Shown here piece by piece: positions 8,503 to 16,579 of a DNA stretch of 64,000 nucleotides. Origin of the DNA: CAYPNP01 sp964412195 (GTDB lineage Bacteria > Acidobacteriota > JAAYUB01); NCBI GenBank assembly GCA_964412195.1, contig CAYPNP010000018.1:26042-90041 (forward strand), in the 5' to 3' direction. The notes below the pieces were generated by a model, which saw only the letters and a list, made by a program, of their open reading frames with translations, was not told the origin of the DNA and searched no databases. The first letter of the stretch is position 1, and each line of letters begins with the position of its first letter. Position numbers and translations under genes: made by a program.

Positions 8503-10956
8503 ATGAGGCGAAAACTGATCCTGCTGACCCTCTTGGCCGCGGTGACCGCCTGGGCGGCTGCCGCGGACAAGTCGGACTGGGAGGAGGTGAATTTCGAATT
8601 CAACTCCTCGATCCTGGTGGACGGGTTCCCGGCCATGCTGCAGCTGGCCGACATCCTCTCCAAGGGCCCGGAGTACCAGATTCTGGTAGAGGGCCACTGC
8701 GACGGCGTCGGCAACGACAAGTACAACGACCAGCTGGCCCTCAAGCGCGCCCAGGCGGTCCGGGATTTCCTGGTCAAGTACGGCGCCCAGCCCGGCCAGG
8801 TCGAGGTCTCGGGCAAGGGGAAGCGCGAGCCCAAGTCCGGCAACGACACCCCGGAAGGCCGGTTCATGAACCGGCGGGTGGTGTTCACCCTCTACCGCAC
8901 CAAGGACGGCGGCCGGGAGGTGATCAAGAACGACGCGCCCATCAGCGCCATCCTGCACGAGCTGGAGAAATATCCCCTCCGGGACAAGATGGAGGAGATG
9001 GGCCGCAAACAGGACGCCATCCTCGACAAGCTCGGCGGCTTGGACAAGATCCTGGACCGGCTCCAGGCGATGCAGGACCGCCAGGCCAAGCTTGAGGCTG
9101 AGGTGGCCCAGCTGAAGGACCAGCTCCGGGCCGCGCCGGCGCCGCCCCCCATGCCGCCCGCTGCGGCAGCCCCCGTGGCGGCCGCGGCCGCGCCCCCGCC
9201 GGCCCCGCCGCCGGAATCCCGGGACCTGAGCCTGCTCGGCTTCAACCTCGGCGCCACCGACGACGGCGATTTCACGGCCAACGTCAGCGCGCGCTACTTC
9301 CACCGGTTCGCCCCCACACTGGCGGTGCAGGGGCAGGGTGAGTACATCTACTACCCCGATCGCCGGGAGTTCCAGTTTGACCTGGGCATGGTCAAGCGCT
9401 ACAGGGCGCTGCAGATGGGCGCCTTCGGCTCCTTCAAGCGCGTCTCCCTGGAGGACCTGGACGGTGGCAACCTGGCCCAGGCGAGCGTGATGGGCGAGTA
9501 CCTGTTCGCCCAGGGCTCCGTCGGCGGGTACTTCACCCACGGGTTCCTCCGCGAGGCGGTGGTGGGCGAGGAGTTCCTCAGCCGCAACCTGGTCCGCGAG
9601 ACCTACCTCAACGCCCTCGACCAGTACGGCGTGATGTTCCAGTTCGGCCTGCCGTACGAGTTCCTGGTGGAGGGCAACGTCGGCTACATCGACCGCGGCG
9701 ACCTGGCCAGCAAGGCGGGCGGCACCGTGCGGGTCGCCCGCCCGATCGCGGAGAACTGGAGCTGGTACGTCGAGGGCGCGTTCAACGAGACCTTGGTCAG
9801 CAACGACCTGGAGAGCCGCTTCGCCGCCGGCGTGCGGTACGGCCTGTGGAAGGAGCCGACCCGCGGCGAGGTGTCCGAGGTGGTCCCGGTGGACGTGCCG
9901 CGCGTCCGCTACGACGTGCGCACGCGGACGGCTCGGACCGGCAACGACGCGCCGGTAGCCAACGCCGGCCCCGACCAGATCGACGTGCCGGCGGGCGAAC
10001 TCCACCTCGACGGCAGCGCCTCGTATGACCCGGAGGGCGATGCCATCACCTACGCCTGGACGCAGGTGCAGGGCCCGGCGGTGCAGCTCTCCGGCGGCGC
10101 CACCGCCACCCCGGCCTTCACGGCGGAGGCGGGCCAGATCTACGTGTTCCGCCTGAAGGTCACCGACTCGCTCGGCCTCTATTCCGTCGACGACGTGACG
10201 CTGACCACCCGCAAGATCGAAAACGTGGAGATCATCTACTTCCTGGCGGATCCAAGCACCATCAACCTGGGCGACACCTCCCGGCTGAGCTGGAAGGTGA
10301 TGAACGCCGAGTCAGTGGAGATCTCCGGCCTCGGCCCGGTCCAGGCGGACGGCAGCAGCGTCGTGGCGCCCACCGCCACCACGTCCTACGTCCTGACCGC
10401 CCGCGGGCACGGCCAGGAGGTGACCGCCACGGTGACCGTCGTCGTGGCGGGCGCGGAGATCCTCTTCTTTGCGGCCGAGCCGAGCCAGATCCACGTCGGC
10501 GAGCAGTCCCGACTGAGCTGGAAGGTGATCAACGCCCAAACCGTGACGATCGAGGGCATCGGCGTGGTCCAGTCCGAAGGGAGCGTCATGGTGGCCCCGG
10601 CCCAGACCACCCAGTACACCCTGGTCGCCACCAGCGCCGGGCAGGAGGTGCGGGCCTACGTCACGGTGGAGGTCGTGGCGGTCAACCGCGCGCCGGTGGC
10701 CTACGCCGGCCCGGACCAGCTCTCGCGCCTGTTCGGCATCTACACCCTGGACGGCTCGGGGTCCTTCGACCCGGACGGCGACACGATCACCTTCTTCTGG
10801 AGCCAGGTGGACGGTCCCGCCGTGGCGCTGTCGAATCCCAACGGGGCCGTGACCTCGTTCGAAGCGACTACGACTGGACAGTACATCTTCGAGTTGGTGG
10901 TGTCCGACCCGAGCGGCGCCTCGTCCACCGATCGGGTCATGGTGACGATCTACTAG
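8503..10956 (+). CDS. OmpA-family outer-membrane protein with barrel, PKD and Ig-like domains
   Basis: An 817-aa exported protein in an unusual order. Signal peptide 1-20; an OmpA peptidoglycan-binding domain about 22-130 (EFNSSILVDG, VEGHCDGVGNDKYN, RFMNRRVVF); a charged coiled coil 150-205; a Pro/Ala linker 206-240; a probable outer-membrane beta-barrel about 241-465 with alternating aromatic strands; PKD/REJ-like domain about 480-570; two tandem Ig-like repeats (571-647, 648-725) sharing SRLSWKV; and a second PKD-like domain to the C-terminus. OmpA domains usually come last, so here the tether is N-terminal and the adhesion-like modules are C-terminal. ATG 8503 has TTGGAGG at 6 nt. A terminator follows at 10994. 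The overall build suggests a wall-tethered surface protein; ligands are unknown. Confidence 0.85.
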   Translation: MRRKLILLTLLAAVTAWAAAADKSDWEEVNFEFNSSILVDGFPAMLQLADILSKGPEYQILVEGHCDGVGNDKYNDQLALKRAQAVRDFLVKYGAQPGQVEVSGKGKREPKSGNDTPEGRFMNRRVVFTLYRTKDGGREVIKNDAPISAILHELEKYPLRDKMEEMGRKQDAILDKLGGLDKILDRLQAMQDRQAKLEAEVAQLKDQLRAAPAPPPMPPAAAAPVAAAAAPPPAPPPESRDLSLLGFNLGATDDGDFTANVSARYFHRFAPTLAVQGQGEYIYYPDRREFQFDLGMVKRYRALQMGAFGSFKRVSLEDLDGGNLAQASVMGEYLFAQGSVGGYFTHGFLREAVVGEEFLSRNLVRETYLNALDQYGVMFQFGLPYEFLVEGNVGYIDRGDLASKAGGTVRVARPIAENWSWYVEGAFNETLVSNDLESRFAAGVRYGLWKEPTRGEVSEVVPVDVPRVRYDVRTRTARTGNDAPVANAGPDQIDVPAGELHLDGSASYDPEGDAITYAWTQVQGPAVQLSGGATATPAFTAEAGQIYVFRLKVTDSLGLYSVDDVTLTTRKIENVEIIYFLADPSTINLGDTSRLSWKVMNAESVEISGLGPVQADGSSVVAPTATTSYVLTARGHGQEVTATVTVVVAGAEILFFAAEPSQIHVGEQSRLSWKVINAQTVTIEGIGVVQSEGSVMVAPAQTTQYTLVATSAGQEVRAYVTVEVVAVNRAPVAYAGPDQLSRLFGIYTLDGSGSFDPDGDTITFFWSQVDGPAVALSNPNGAVTSFEATTTGQYIFELVVSDPSGASSTDRVMVTIY

Positions 10957-10993
10957 CGCCTTGCCGGGGGCCCGGAGTCCCCGGATGAACCGA

Positions 10994-11024
10994 CCGGCCC
11001 GGCCCCCGCCGGGCCGGGATTTTT
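10994..11024 (+). terminator. Rho-independent terminator of the OmpA-family gene
   Basis: A perfect 10-bp stem (CCGGCCCGGC with its complement at 11008-11017), a CCCC loop and a T5 tract, 37 nt after the stop codon. Confidence 0.85.
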
Positions 11025-11204
11025 CTCCTTTCCAGGGGAACCCTGAAGGGTGAACTTCGTTGAAAAAAATGAATCTGAAAGAAGGGATGATCGTGCACCC
11101 GAGCAACCGGTCGGAGAAACACGGATCAGGATCCACTTTTGGTAGCAACATTTAGCCGGAATGAACGATAATAGAAAAGAAGATCACAGATTGGAGAGGA
11201 GCGC

Positions 11205-11969
11205 ATGAGAAGAGGAATGGTCTTGTTGGCTTGGCTGTGCGTTGGAATGTGCGCCGGGTTGCTGGCCCAGCAGGCACCGGTGTCCATCCAGGGCATCTAC
11301 CCGGATTCCGGGATGCCGGGCATGGTGGTCGTGGTCAAGGGCCAGGGGTTCAATCTGGGCAACCAGAAGCTGGTCTGGGCGGCGAACCTGGGTGAGGAAT
11401 CCCCCGCGCCGGGCTTCGTGGAATTCAACGGCGCCCGGGGCATCGTCCAGCTCTGGCAGGACAACTTGGTGGTGGTGGAAGTGCCCGAGAATGCGACCTC
11501 GGGGCCGGTCCGCCTGACCCTGCGCTCGGGCATCTCCGTGGGCGGGAACAACTTCGAGGTGATCAACGCCCAGGGTGAGAGCGCCGACCAGGCCGGCCGG
11601 AAGGATTACGCCTTCCAGGAACACAACGAGATCGACGCCTGGGATGACCTGGCGTTCAACCGCCCCGGTGGGCTGATCCCGTCGCCCTACTATTTCTACT
11701 ACGGCTACTACCCGCGGGTATACGACCGCGCGGGCTGGGACATCAGTGGCGGATGGGACCGGGACGGCTTCTGGGATTTCTTCCTGACCTCCGGGCCGCT
11801 CCTGTCCACCTGCGGCCTGTGGACCGGCATGGACAATGTCCGCTTCTTCCCCGGACGTTTCCACAACGATTTCCAGAACCGGTGGAGCTGGTGGAACCAG
11901 ACCATGGTGCACCCGGGAGGAAAGCCGAACAAGGGCGGCAAGAAGAATTACAGCTTCCAGGAGAAGTGA
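11205..11969 (+). CDS. Secreted IPT/TIG-domain protein of unknown function
   Basis: A 254-aa protein with a signal peptide (1-22, ending LLAQ) and one IPT/TIG immunoglobulin-like domain at about 25-115 (IQGIYPDSGMPGMVVVVKGQ, ending VGGNNFEVIN). The second half (residues 140-254) is not recognised. It is very rich in aromatic residues and Asp, with YYFYYGYY and repeated GWD/FWD motifs, and ends in a basic tail KGGKKNYSFQEK that echoes an internal KDYAFQEH. ATG 11205 follows GGAGAGGAGC. It is transcribed in the same direction as the OmpA-family gene but after that gene's terminator, so it probably has its own promoter in 11025-11204. A surface or matrix role is only inferred. Confidence 0.75.
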   Translation: MRRGMVLLAWLCVGMCAGLLAQQAPVSIQGIYPDSGMPGMVVVVKGQGFNLGNQKLVWAANLGEESPAPGFVEFNGARGIVQLWQDNLVVVEVPENATSGPVRLTLRSGISVGGNNFEVINAQGESADQAGRKDYAFQEHNEIDAWDDLAFNRPGGLIPSPYYFYYGYYPRVYDRAGWDISGGWDRDGFWDFFLTSGPLLSTCGLWTGMDNVRFFPGRFHNDFQNRWSWWNQTMVHPGGKPNKGGKKNYSFQEK

Positions 11970-12008
11970 CCGCTTCACGCGCGGATTTCCTCCCGGATTG
12001 ATCACATG

Positions 12009-12050
12009 GCGCCGCTGCCTCCGTTGGGAGGCGGCGGCGCTTCGTGTTTT
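12009..12050 (+). terminator. Probable terminator of the IPT-protein gene
   Basis: A 14-bp G+C-rich stem (12009-12022 with 12027-12040, one wobble pair) and a GTTG loop, followed by TTCGTGTTTT. The T-tract is interrupted, so its strength is uncertain. Confidence 0.6.
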
Positions 12051-12069
12051 CCGGGAGGCCGGGCCGGCG

Positions 12070-13944
12070 TCAGGGCGTTTCCGGCCCGGGGGAAGCGGGG
12101 GCGGGCCAGCCGGGCAGATCGATCTCGACGGTGGTCCCGCGGCCGGGTTCGGAATGGATGCGGATGGCCCCTTCGTGCAGGGAGATGATCTTCTGGACCA
12201 CCGCCAGGCCCATGCCCGTGCCGTCGGGGCGGGTGGTGAAGAAGGGCGTGAAGATCCGGGCGAGGGTCTTCTCGTCCATGCCGCGTCCGGTGTCGGTGAT
12301 CCACACCCGGGCGGACTGCCGGGTCAGGGCCTCCATCCGAATTTCCAGCCGCTTCTCCGGCGCCTGCTCCATGGACTGCACGGCGTTCAGCAGCAGGTTC
12401 TGGACGGCTTTTTTCAGGAGGTACTCCTCGCCGCGGACCTGCACCGGGACCAGGCTCGTCTGAAAGGAAACGCCGGGATTCTGCTCGCGGGCGTCCCGCA
12501 CGAGTTCCTCGAGCAGCCGGTCCAGCGGGAGCACGGCCCGTTCCAGCTGGATCGGCCGCGCGTACTCCAGGAAATCCGAGATCACCCGGGCCATCTCCTC
12601 CACCTCCCGCACCAGCGCCGCCGCCCGCTTTTGCTCGGCCCCCGGCCGCGCGTTGCCCAGCAGCATCTGCGCGTAGCCGCTGATGGTGGAGAGGGAGTTC
12701 TTGAGTTCGTGGGCGATGCCGGCGGCCATCTCGCCCAGGGCGACGAGGTTCTCCTGGGTCTGGAGACGGTGCCGGAGCTGCTGCTCGCCGGTGACGTCCT
12801 CCAGGACCGCGACGGCGCCCTGGAACGCGCCCTGCGGCGAGGTCAGCGGGGAGATGGAGAGGCTCACCTGCCGCTCGGCCCCGTCGGGCGCGGGCAGGGA
12901 CAGGCCGGAGTCAGTCCGCGGCTGGGGATTCCCGTAGAAGGTGTCGAACGCCTCGACGAAGGCCGGGGAATCCGGGAAGATCTGGGCGTAGCGGAGGTTC
13001 AGCAGGGCCACCCGCTTCCTGCCGAGCAGCTCTTCCAGGGCGGGATTGCCGTCCAGGAACCGTCCGCCCGCGTCGAGGGACAGGATCGCCAGGTGGAGCG
13101 CGGAAAAAATGTCCCGGGCGAATTTCTCGGAGGAGTCGGCCCGGCTCTGGGCCTGCCGGTGCAGTTCCTGGAGTTCGCGCTCCTTTTCCCGCAGCTGCTG
13201 GATGATGCCCTTGAACGACTCGGCCAGGAAGGCGACCTCGTCGGCGGGTCCGCCGCCGCTTTCCGGCGCGGGGCCGGTGCCGGCGCCCGCCTGGTGGCGG
13301 ACCACCTGGAAGAGGCTTTCGTATGGCCGGACCATCCGCCGCAGGAAATACCAGCCCACGGCGATCAGCGAGAGGACGGCGATGGTCTGCAGCAGCAGGG
13401 CCAACTGTTCGTAGGTGTCCATCACGGGCGTGGCCGGATTCCGCATCAGCACGAACAGGAGGTACTGGGGCTGGAGCCCGTCCGCGTACAGGATCGTCCG
13501 CGCCAGGACCACGCCGGCCTTGTCCGGGGGGGACGCCGCCTCCACCGGTTCCTGCAGCACCTGGCCCGGCAGGGGGCGCTGGGCGAGGAGCGGCGCGGGA
13601 TCCAGCCGCGCGACCAGGTCCTTGGCGAGCCCGACGGCGGTCCGGGCGAAGATCATGCGGCCCCCGCCGTCGGTGACCTGCAGCGCCAGCAATCCCTCCT
13701 GCACGTAGGCGTCCTGCAGCTTCTGGCGCTTTTCGGGGAGCGAAATCGGCGGCCGGAGGGCCTGCTCTAGGCGGAGGCAGATGCGCTCGGCGGCGAGCGA
13801 CCGGGCCGCCTCGTCGCGCTGGCGTTTCAGCTCCCGGTTGTCGGCGGCGAGGAAGAGGTTCATCCCCACCAGCGAGAGCACCGCCAGCGTGAGGATGCCC
13901 CCGACCACGTACACGGCGTATCGGCTGCGGCCGGAAGGATTCAT
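12070..13944 (-). CDS. PAS-containing membrane sensor histidine kinase
   Basis: A 624-aa kinase. TM1 at about 10-31 and TM2 at 181-201 bracket a 150-residue periplasmic sensor. A linker/coiled coil (210-265), a PAS domain (270-385), a HisKA domain with phospho-acceptor His412 (GIAHELKNSLSTISGYAQML) and an HATPase domain (505-615) with N box NLLLNAVQSM, G1 DTGRGM, F box FTPFFTT and G2 GTGMGLAVV follow. All catalytic boxes are intact. The H-box subtype resembles NtrB/PilS kinases. The ATG at 13944 overlaps the prepilin peptidase stop by 4 nt (ATGA), so the two are translationally coupled. No response regulator lies nearby; the partner must be encoded elsewhere. Confidence 0.9.
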   Translation of the reverse strand: MNPSGRSRYAVYVVGGILTLAVLSLVGMNLFLAADNRELKRQRDEAARSLAAERICLRLEQALRPPISLPEKRQKLQDAYVQEGLLALQVTDGGGRMIFARTAVGLAKDLVARLDPAPLLAQRPLPGQVLQEPVEAASPPDKAGVVLARTILYADGLQPQYLLFVLMRNPATPVMDTYEQLALLLQTIAVLSLIAVGWYFLRRMVRPYESLFQVVRHQAGAGTGPAPESGGGPADEVAFLAESFKGIIQQLREKERELQELHRQAQSRADSSEKFARDIFSALHLAILSLDAGGRFLDGNPALEELLGRKRVALLNLRYAQIFPDSPAFVEAFDTFYGNPQPRTDSGLSLPAPDGAERQVSLSISPLTSPQGAFQGAVAVLEDVTGEQQLRHRLQTQENLVALGEMAAGIAHELKNSLSTISGYAQMLLGNARPGAEQKRAAALVREVEEMARVISDFLEYARPIQLERAVLPLDRLLEELVRDAREQNPGVSFQTSLVPVQVRGEEYLLKKAVQNLLLNAVQSMEQAPEKRLEIRMEALTRQSARVWITDTGRGMDEKTLARIFTPFFTTRPDGTGMGLAVVQKIISLHEGAIRIHSEPGRGTTVEIDLPGWPAPASPGPETP

Positions 13945-14771
13945 AGGAGGTTCCAGTACCAGTCCAGGAGGCGATCCCCGGCCAGCAGCGAGATGACCGC
14001 GGCCAGGGCCAGGAACGTGCCGAAGGGGATCTCGTACTTGCGGTCCCCGCCGGCGCGCCGGATCAGGACGGCACCGGCGGCGGCGCCCAGGAAGGAGCCC
14101 AGGAAAATGGTCAGCAGCGTCTGGGACCAGCCCAGCACGGTGCCGACGAAACCCATCAGGATGATGTCGCCGTGGCCCATGCCCTCGGCCTTCTTGACGA
14201 TGTAGTAGCCCACCGCCACCGCCAGCAGCATCCCTGCGCCGGTCAGCAGGCCGAGCAACGCGCCGGTCCAGCCGAGGGCCAGCGGGTGGGCGACGGAAAA
14301 ACCGGCCAGCGAGAGCAGCCGGGCCAGCTCCGGCGCCTGGCGCTGGTGGAGGGCCTGCCAGGGTGCGGTGGCGAAGCCAAGCACGAGGCCGGTGACGGTG
14401 ATGCCGTGGGGCAGGATGCGGTGATAGGCGTCGATGAACGCCAGCGTCAGCATGGCGCTGCAGAAGGCGGCGTAGAGGAAGAAGGACAGGCCCGGGCCGA
14501 ACGCCAGCCGGACCGCCACCCAGAGGAGGGCGTTGAGGGCCTCCACCGCCGGGTAGCGCCAGGAGATGGGCGCGCGGCAGTGGCGGCACCGGCCCCGCAG
14601 GACGAGGAAGCTGAGCAGGGGGATGTTGTCGTAGAAGGCGATTTCGTGGCCGCAGGCGGGGCAGGCCGAGCGGGGCAGGACGATGGACCGGCCCAGCGGC
14701 ACCCGGTGGATGCACACATTCAGGAAGCTGCCTGTGACCAGCCCGAAGAGGGCCACCAGCGCGATGTCCAT
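13941..14771 (-). CDS. Type IV prepilin peptidase / N-methyltransferase
   Basis: A 276-aa inner-membrane aspartyl protease that cleaves and N-methylates type IV pilin or type II secretion pseudopilin leaders. The N-terminal GSFLNVCIHRVP, a zinc site of Cys37, Cys40, Cys62 and Cys65 (CPAC, CRHC), catalytic Asp114 in AFIDAYHRILP and Asp202 in GHGD are all present, with about eight membrane segments. It is the usual size and looks complete. It is the first gene of a two-gene unit with the histidine kinase at 12070-13944. A promoter and a terminator hairpin lie in its upstream region (14829-14937). No pilin or secretion gene is in the window. Confidence 0.93.
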   Translation of the reverse strand: MDIALVALFGLVTGSFLNVCIHRVPLGRSIVLPRSACPACGHEIAFYDNIPLLSFLVLRGRCRHCRAPISWRYPAVEALNALLWVAVRLAFGPGLSFFLYAAFCSAMLTLAFIDAYHRILPHGITVTGLVLGFATAPWQALHQRQAPELARLLSLAGFSVAHPLALGWTGALLGLLTGAGMLLAVAVGYYIVKKAEGMGHGDIILMGFVGTVLGWSQTLLTIFLGSFLGAAAGAVLIRRAGGDRKYEIPFGTFLALAAVISLLAGDRLLDWYWNLL

Positions 14772-14828
14772 GCCCGCCTCGCGAGAATCGGGTTCAAGGT
14801 AGCGGAAATAAACGGTGAAAGCAATGCC

Positions 14829-14854
14829 AAAAAAAACTGCCCTTTCCAGGGCAG
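14829..14854 (-). terminator. Intrinsic terminator on the minus strand
   Basis: Read on the minus strand: CTGCCCT, loop GGAA, AGGGCAG, then eight Ts. This is a textbook hairpin, although no upstream minus-strand protein gene is visible to end here. Confidence 0.8.
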
Positions 14855-14903
14855 CTCGTCACCATAAGGTGGATTGGGGAGGGTATGGAGAATGTTCCAA
14901 CCA
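14829..14903 (-). ncRNA. Candidate short transcript or attenuated leader upstream of the prepilin peptidase
   Basis: A minus-strand promoter (14910-14937) and a minus-strand intrinsic terminator (14829-14854) delimit a transcript of about 75 nt with no convincing ORF. It ends 58 nt before the prepilin peptidase start. It may be an independent small RNA or a leader whose terminator attenuates the downstream genes. No known RNA family is recognised. Confidence 0.4.
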
Positions 14904-14909
14904 AGGCCT

Positions 14910-14937
14910 ATTATATTCACAATTTCGAACAGGTCAA
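14910..14937 (-). promoter_or_regulatory. Strong sigma70-type promoter on the minus strand
   Basis: TTGACC (14937-14932), a 16-nt spacer and a perfect TATAAT (14915-14910). The predicted start is near 14903. It reads toward the terminator at 14829 and the prepilin peptidase gene. Confidence 0.65.
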
Positions 14938-14954
14938 GAGAAAAGATGGGTCAC

Positions 14955-14990
14955 CGGTTCGCCCCACCGCCGTTTCGCCGTTTCCGCGAA
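14955..14990. repeat. Short-unit array (CGGCGAAA family), copy 1
   Basis: Units of CGCCGTTTCGCC read on the plus strand, the complement of the CGGCGAAACGG units seen at 29092 and 47588. It sits between the minus-strand promoter and the murA promoter. Confidence 0.5.
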
Positions 14991-15002
14991 CAGCCACCAC
15001 CC

Positions 15003-15031
15003 TTGCAAACGCAAATGATTTCCGCTACTCT
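15003..15031 (+). promoter_or_regulatory. Sigma70-type promoter of murA
   Basis: TTGCAA (15003-15008), a 17-nt spacer and TACTCT (15026-15031), 43 nt before the ATG as it appears in the copy left of the gap (15074). Confidence 0.45.
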
Positions 15032-15066
15032 GGCGGCATCTTGGGGCCGGGATCCGGGCCGCGCGA

Positions 15067-15276
15067 GGAACGCATGGAATACTTTGACATCCGCGGGGGC
15101 GACGTCCCGCAAGGCGAGGTGNNNNNNNNNNNNNNNNNNNNNNNNNNNNNNNNNNNNNNNNNNNNNNNNNNNNNNNNNNNNNNNNNNNNNNNNNNNNNNN
15201 NNNNNNNNNNNNNNNNNNNNNGGAACGCATGGAATACTTTGACATCCGCGGGGGCGACGTCCCGCAAGGCGAGGTG
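15067..15276. other. Scaffold gap of 100 N flanked by an identical 55-bp overlap
   Basis: Bases 15067-15121 and 15222-15276 are identical over exactly 55 nt, and 100 N (15122-15221) separate them. Two contigs that overlap by 55 nt, a common assembly k-mer length, were scaffolded instead of merged. The true sequence is most likely continuous. The left copy supplies the murA upstream region and the right copy the gene, so the ATG at 15074 and the ATG at 15229 are the same base. Confidence 0.9.
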
Positions 15277-16527
15277 ACTCCGTCGGGGAACAAGAACGAG
15301 GCCCTGCCGGTGCTGGCGGCGGCGCTGCTGGCGGACGCCCCGGTCACCCTGCGCAACCTGCCGGACATCATCGACGTGAACATCATGCTGGCGCTGCTGG
15401 AGGACCTCGGCGCGAAGGTCGGCCGGCCCGACCCCCACACCGTGACCATCGACCCGTCGTCGCTCTCCGACAAGCCGCTCAACCCCGAGCTGTGCCGCCG
15501 GATCCGCGCTTCCATCCTCCTGGCGGGCCCGCTGCTGGGCCGGTTCGGCTCGGTGGTCCTGCCCCTGCCCGGCGGCGACGTCATCGGCCGCCGCCGCGTG
15601 GACACCCACTTCGAGGCGTTCTCCCAGCTCGGCGCCAGCTACCGGACCGATCCCACCGGCTACCGCATCAGCGCCCGGCCCCTGCGCGGCGCCGAGATCT
15701 TCCTGGAGGAGCAGAGCGTCACCGGCACCGAGAACGCCGTCTGCGCGGCCGTGCGCGCCGAGGGCGTCACGGTGATCCACAACGCCGCCTGCGAGCCCCA
15801 CGTCCAGCGGCTGTGCCGCTTCCTGCAGACGCTGGGCGCGCAGATCGAGGGCGCCGGCACCAACCGGCTGACCGTGACCGGCGGCCGGCCCCTGGGCGGC
15901 GGCGAGCACGCCATCGGCCCCGACTTCATGGAGACGGGCAGCCTGATCGCCCTGGCGGCGGTGACCGGCGGCGAGCTGACCATCCGCGGCGCGGCGCCCT
16001 CCGAGCTGCGCATGATCCTGCACGTCTTCGCCAAGCTGGGCGTGTCCGTGGAGGTCCGCGGCGAGGATCTCTTCGTCCCCCACCACCCGCACCTGGAGAT
16101 CCGCAAGGACCTGGGCAACGCCGTCGCCAAGATCGACGACGCCCCCTGGCCGGCGTTCCCCACCGACCTGATGTCCATCGCCATCGTCATCGCCACGCAG
16201 GCCGAGGGGACCGTCCTCTTCTTCGAGAAGATGTTCGACGGCCGCATGTTCTTCGTCGACAGCCTCATCGGCATGGGCGCCCAGATCATCCTGTGCGACC
16301 CGCACCGGGTGGTGGTCTCGGGGCCCACCCCGCTCTACGGCGCCAGCCTGGAGTCGCCCGACATCCGCGCCGGCATGGCCCTGCTCATCGCCGCCATCGC
16401 CGCCAAGGGCCGGAGCAAGATCTACAACATCCGCCAGATCGACCGCGGCTACGAGCGGGTGGACGAGAAGCTCCGCGCGCTGGGCGTCTCCATCGAGCGG
16501 AAGACCGTCACGGCGCCCGCGCCCTGA
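15229..16527 (+). CDS. murA: UDP-N-acetylglucosamine 1-carboxyvinyltransferase, Asp-type active site
   Basis: A 432-aa MurA, which transfers enolpyruvate from PEP to UDP-GlcNAc in the first committed step of peptidoglycan synthesis. The inside-out alpha/beta barrel repeats, the SGNKNEALP loop (Lys/Asn for substrate) and the active-site loop are visible. That loop reads LPGGDVIGRRRVDTH: the catalytic, fosfomycin-alkylated Cys (Cys115 of E. coli) is Asp117 here, while the downstream Arg is kept. Cys-to-Asp MurA is known to be active and fosfomycin-insensitive, for example in mycobacteria and chlamydiae. The start in the merged sequence follows GAGGAAC. The gene stands alone, followed by a glycosyltransferase. 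Confidence 0.93.
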   Translation: MEYFDIRGGDVPQGEVTPSGNKNEALPVLAAALLADAPVTLRNLPDIIDVNIMLALLEDLGAKVGRPDPHTVTIDPSSLSDKPLNPELCRRIRASILLAGPLLGRFGSVVLPLPGGDVIGRRRVDTHFEAFSQLGASYRTDPTGYRISARPLRGAEIFLEEQSVTGTENAVCAAVRAEGVTVIHNAACEPHVQRLCRFLQTLGAQIEGAGTNRLTVTGGRPLGGGEHAIGPDFMETGSLIALAAVTGGELTIRGAAPSELRMILHVFAKLGVSVEVRGEDLFVPHHPHLEIRKDLGNAVAKIDDAPWPAFPTDLMSIAIVIATQAEGTVLFFEKMFDGRMFFVDSLIGMGAQIILCDPHRVVVSGPTPLYGASLESPDIRAGMALLIAAIAAKGRSKIYNIRQIDRGYERVDEKLRALGVSIERKTVTAPAP

Positions 16528-16579
16528 TCCCGCCGCGGATCCCTTGACTTTTCCGGCCGCCGGCGGCATCATCCGGCCG

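Noticed and set aside
7138..10005. A continuous minus-strand open frame of 955 codons joining the M24 peptidase to the complement of the OmpA-family gene.
   Set aside because: Only the part from ATG 8319 has family motifs and a ribosome-binding site; the rest is antisense to a clear surface-protein gene and has biased Leu/Val/Gly/His composition.
14720..14920. A 66-codon ORF upstream of the prepilin peptidase.
   Set aside because: Its start lies upstream of the predicted transcription start, within the promoter spacer, it has no ribosome-binding site, and it reads through the terminator hairpin.
15067..15276. A real tandem duplication of the murA 5' end.
   Set aside because: Exactly 55 identical bases around exactly 100 N is the signature of a scaffolding artefact.
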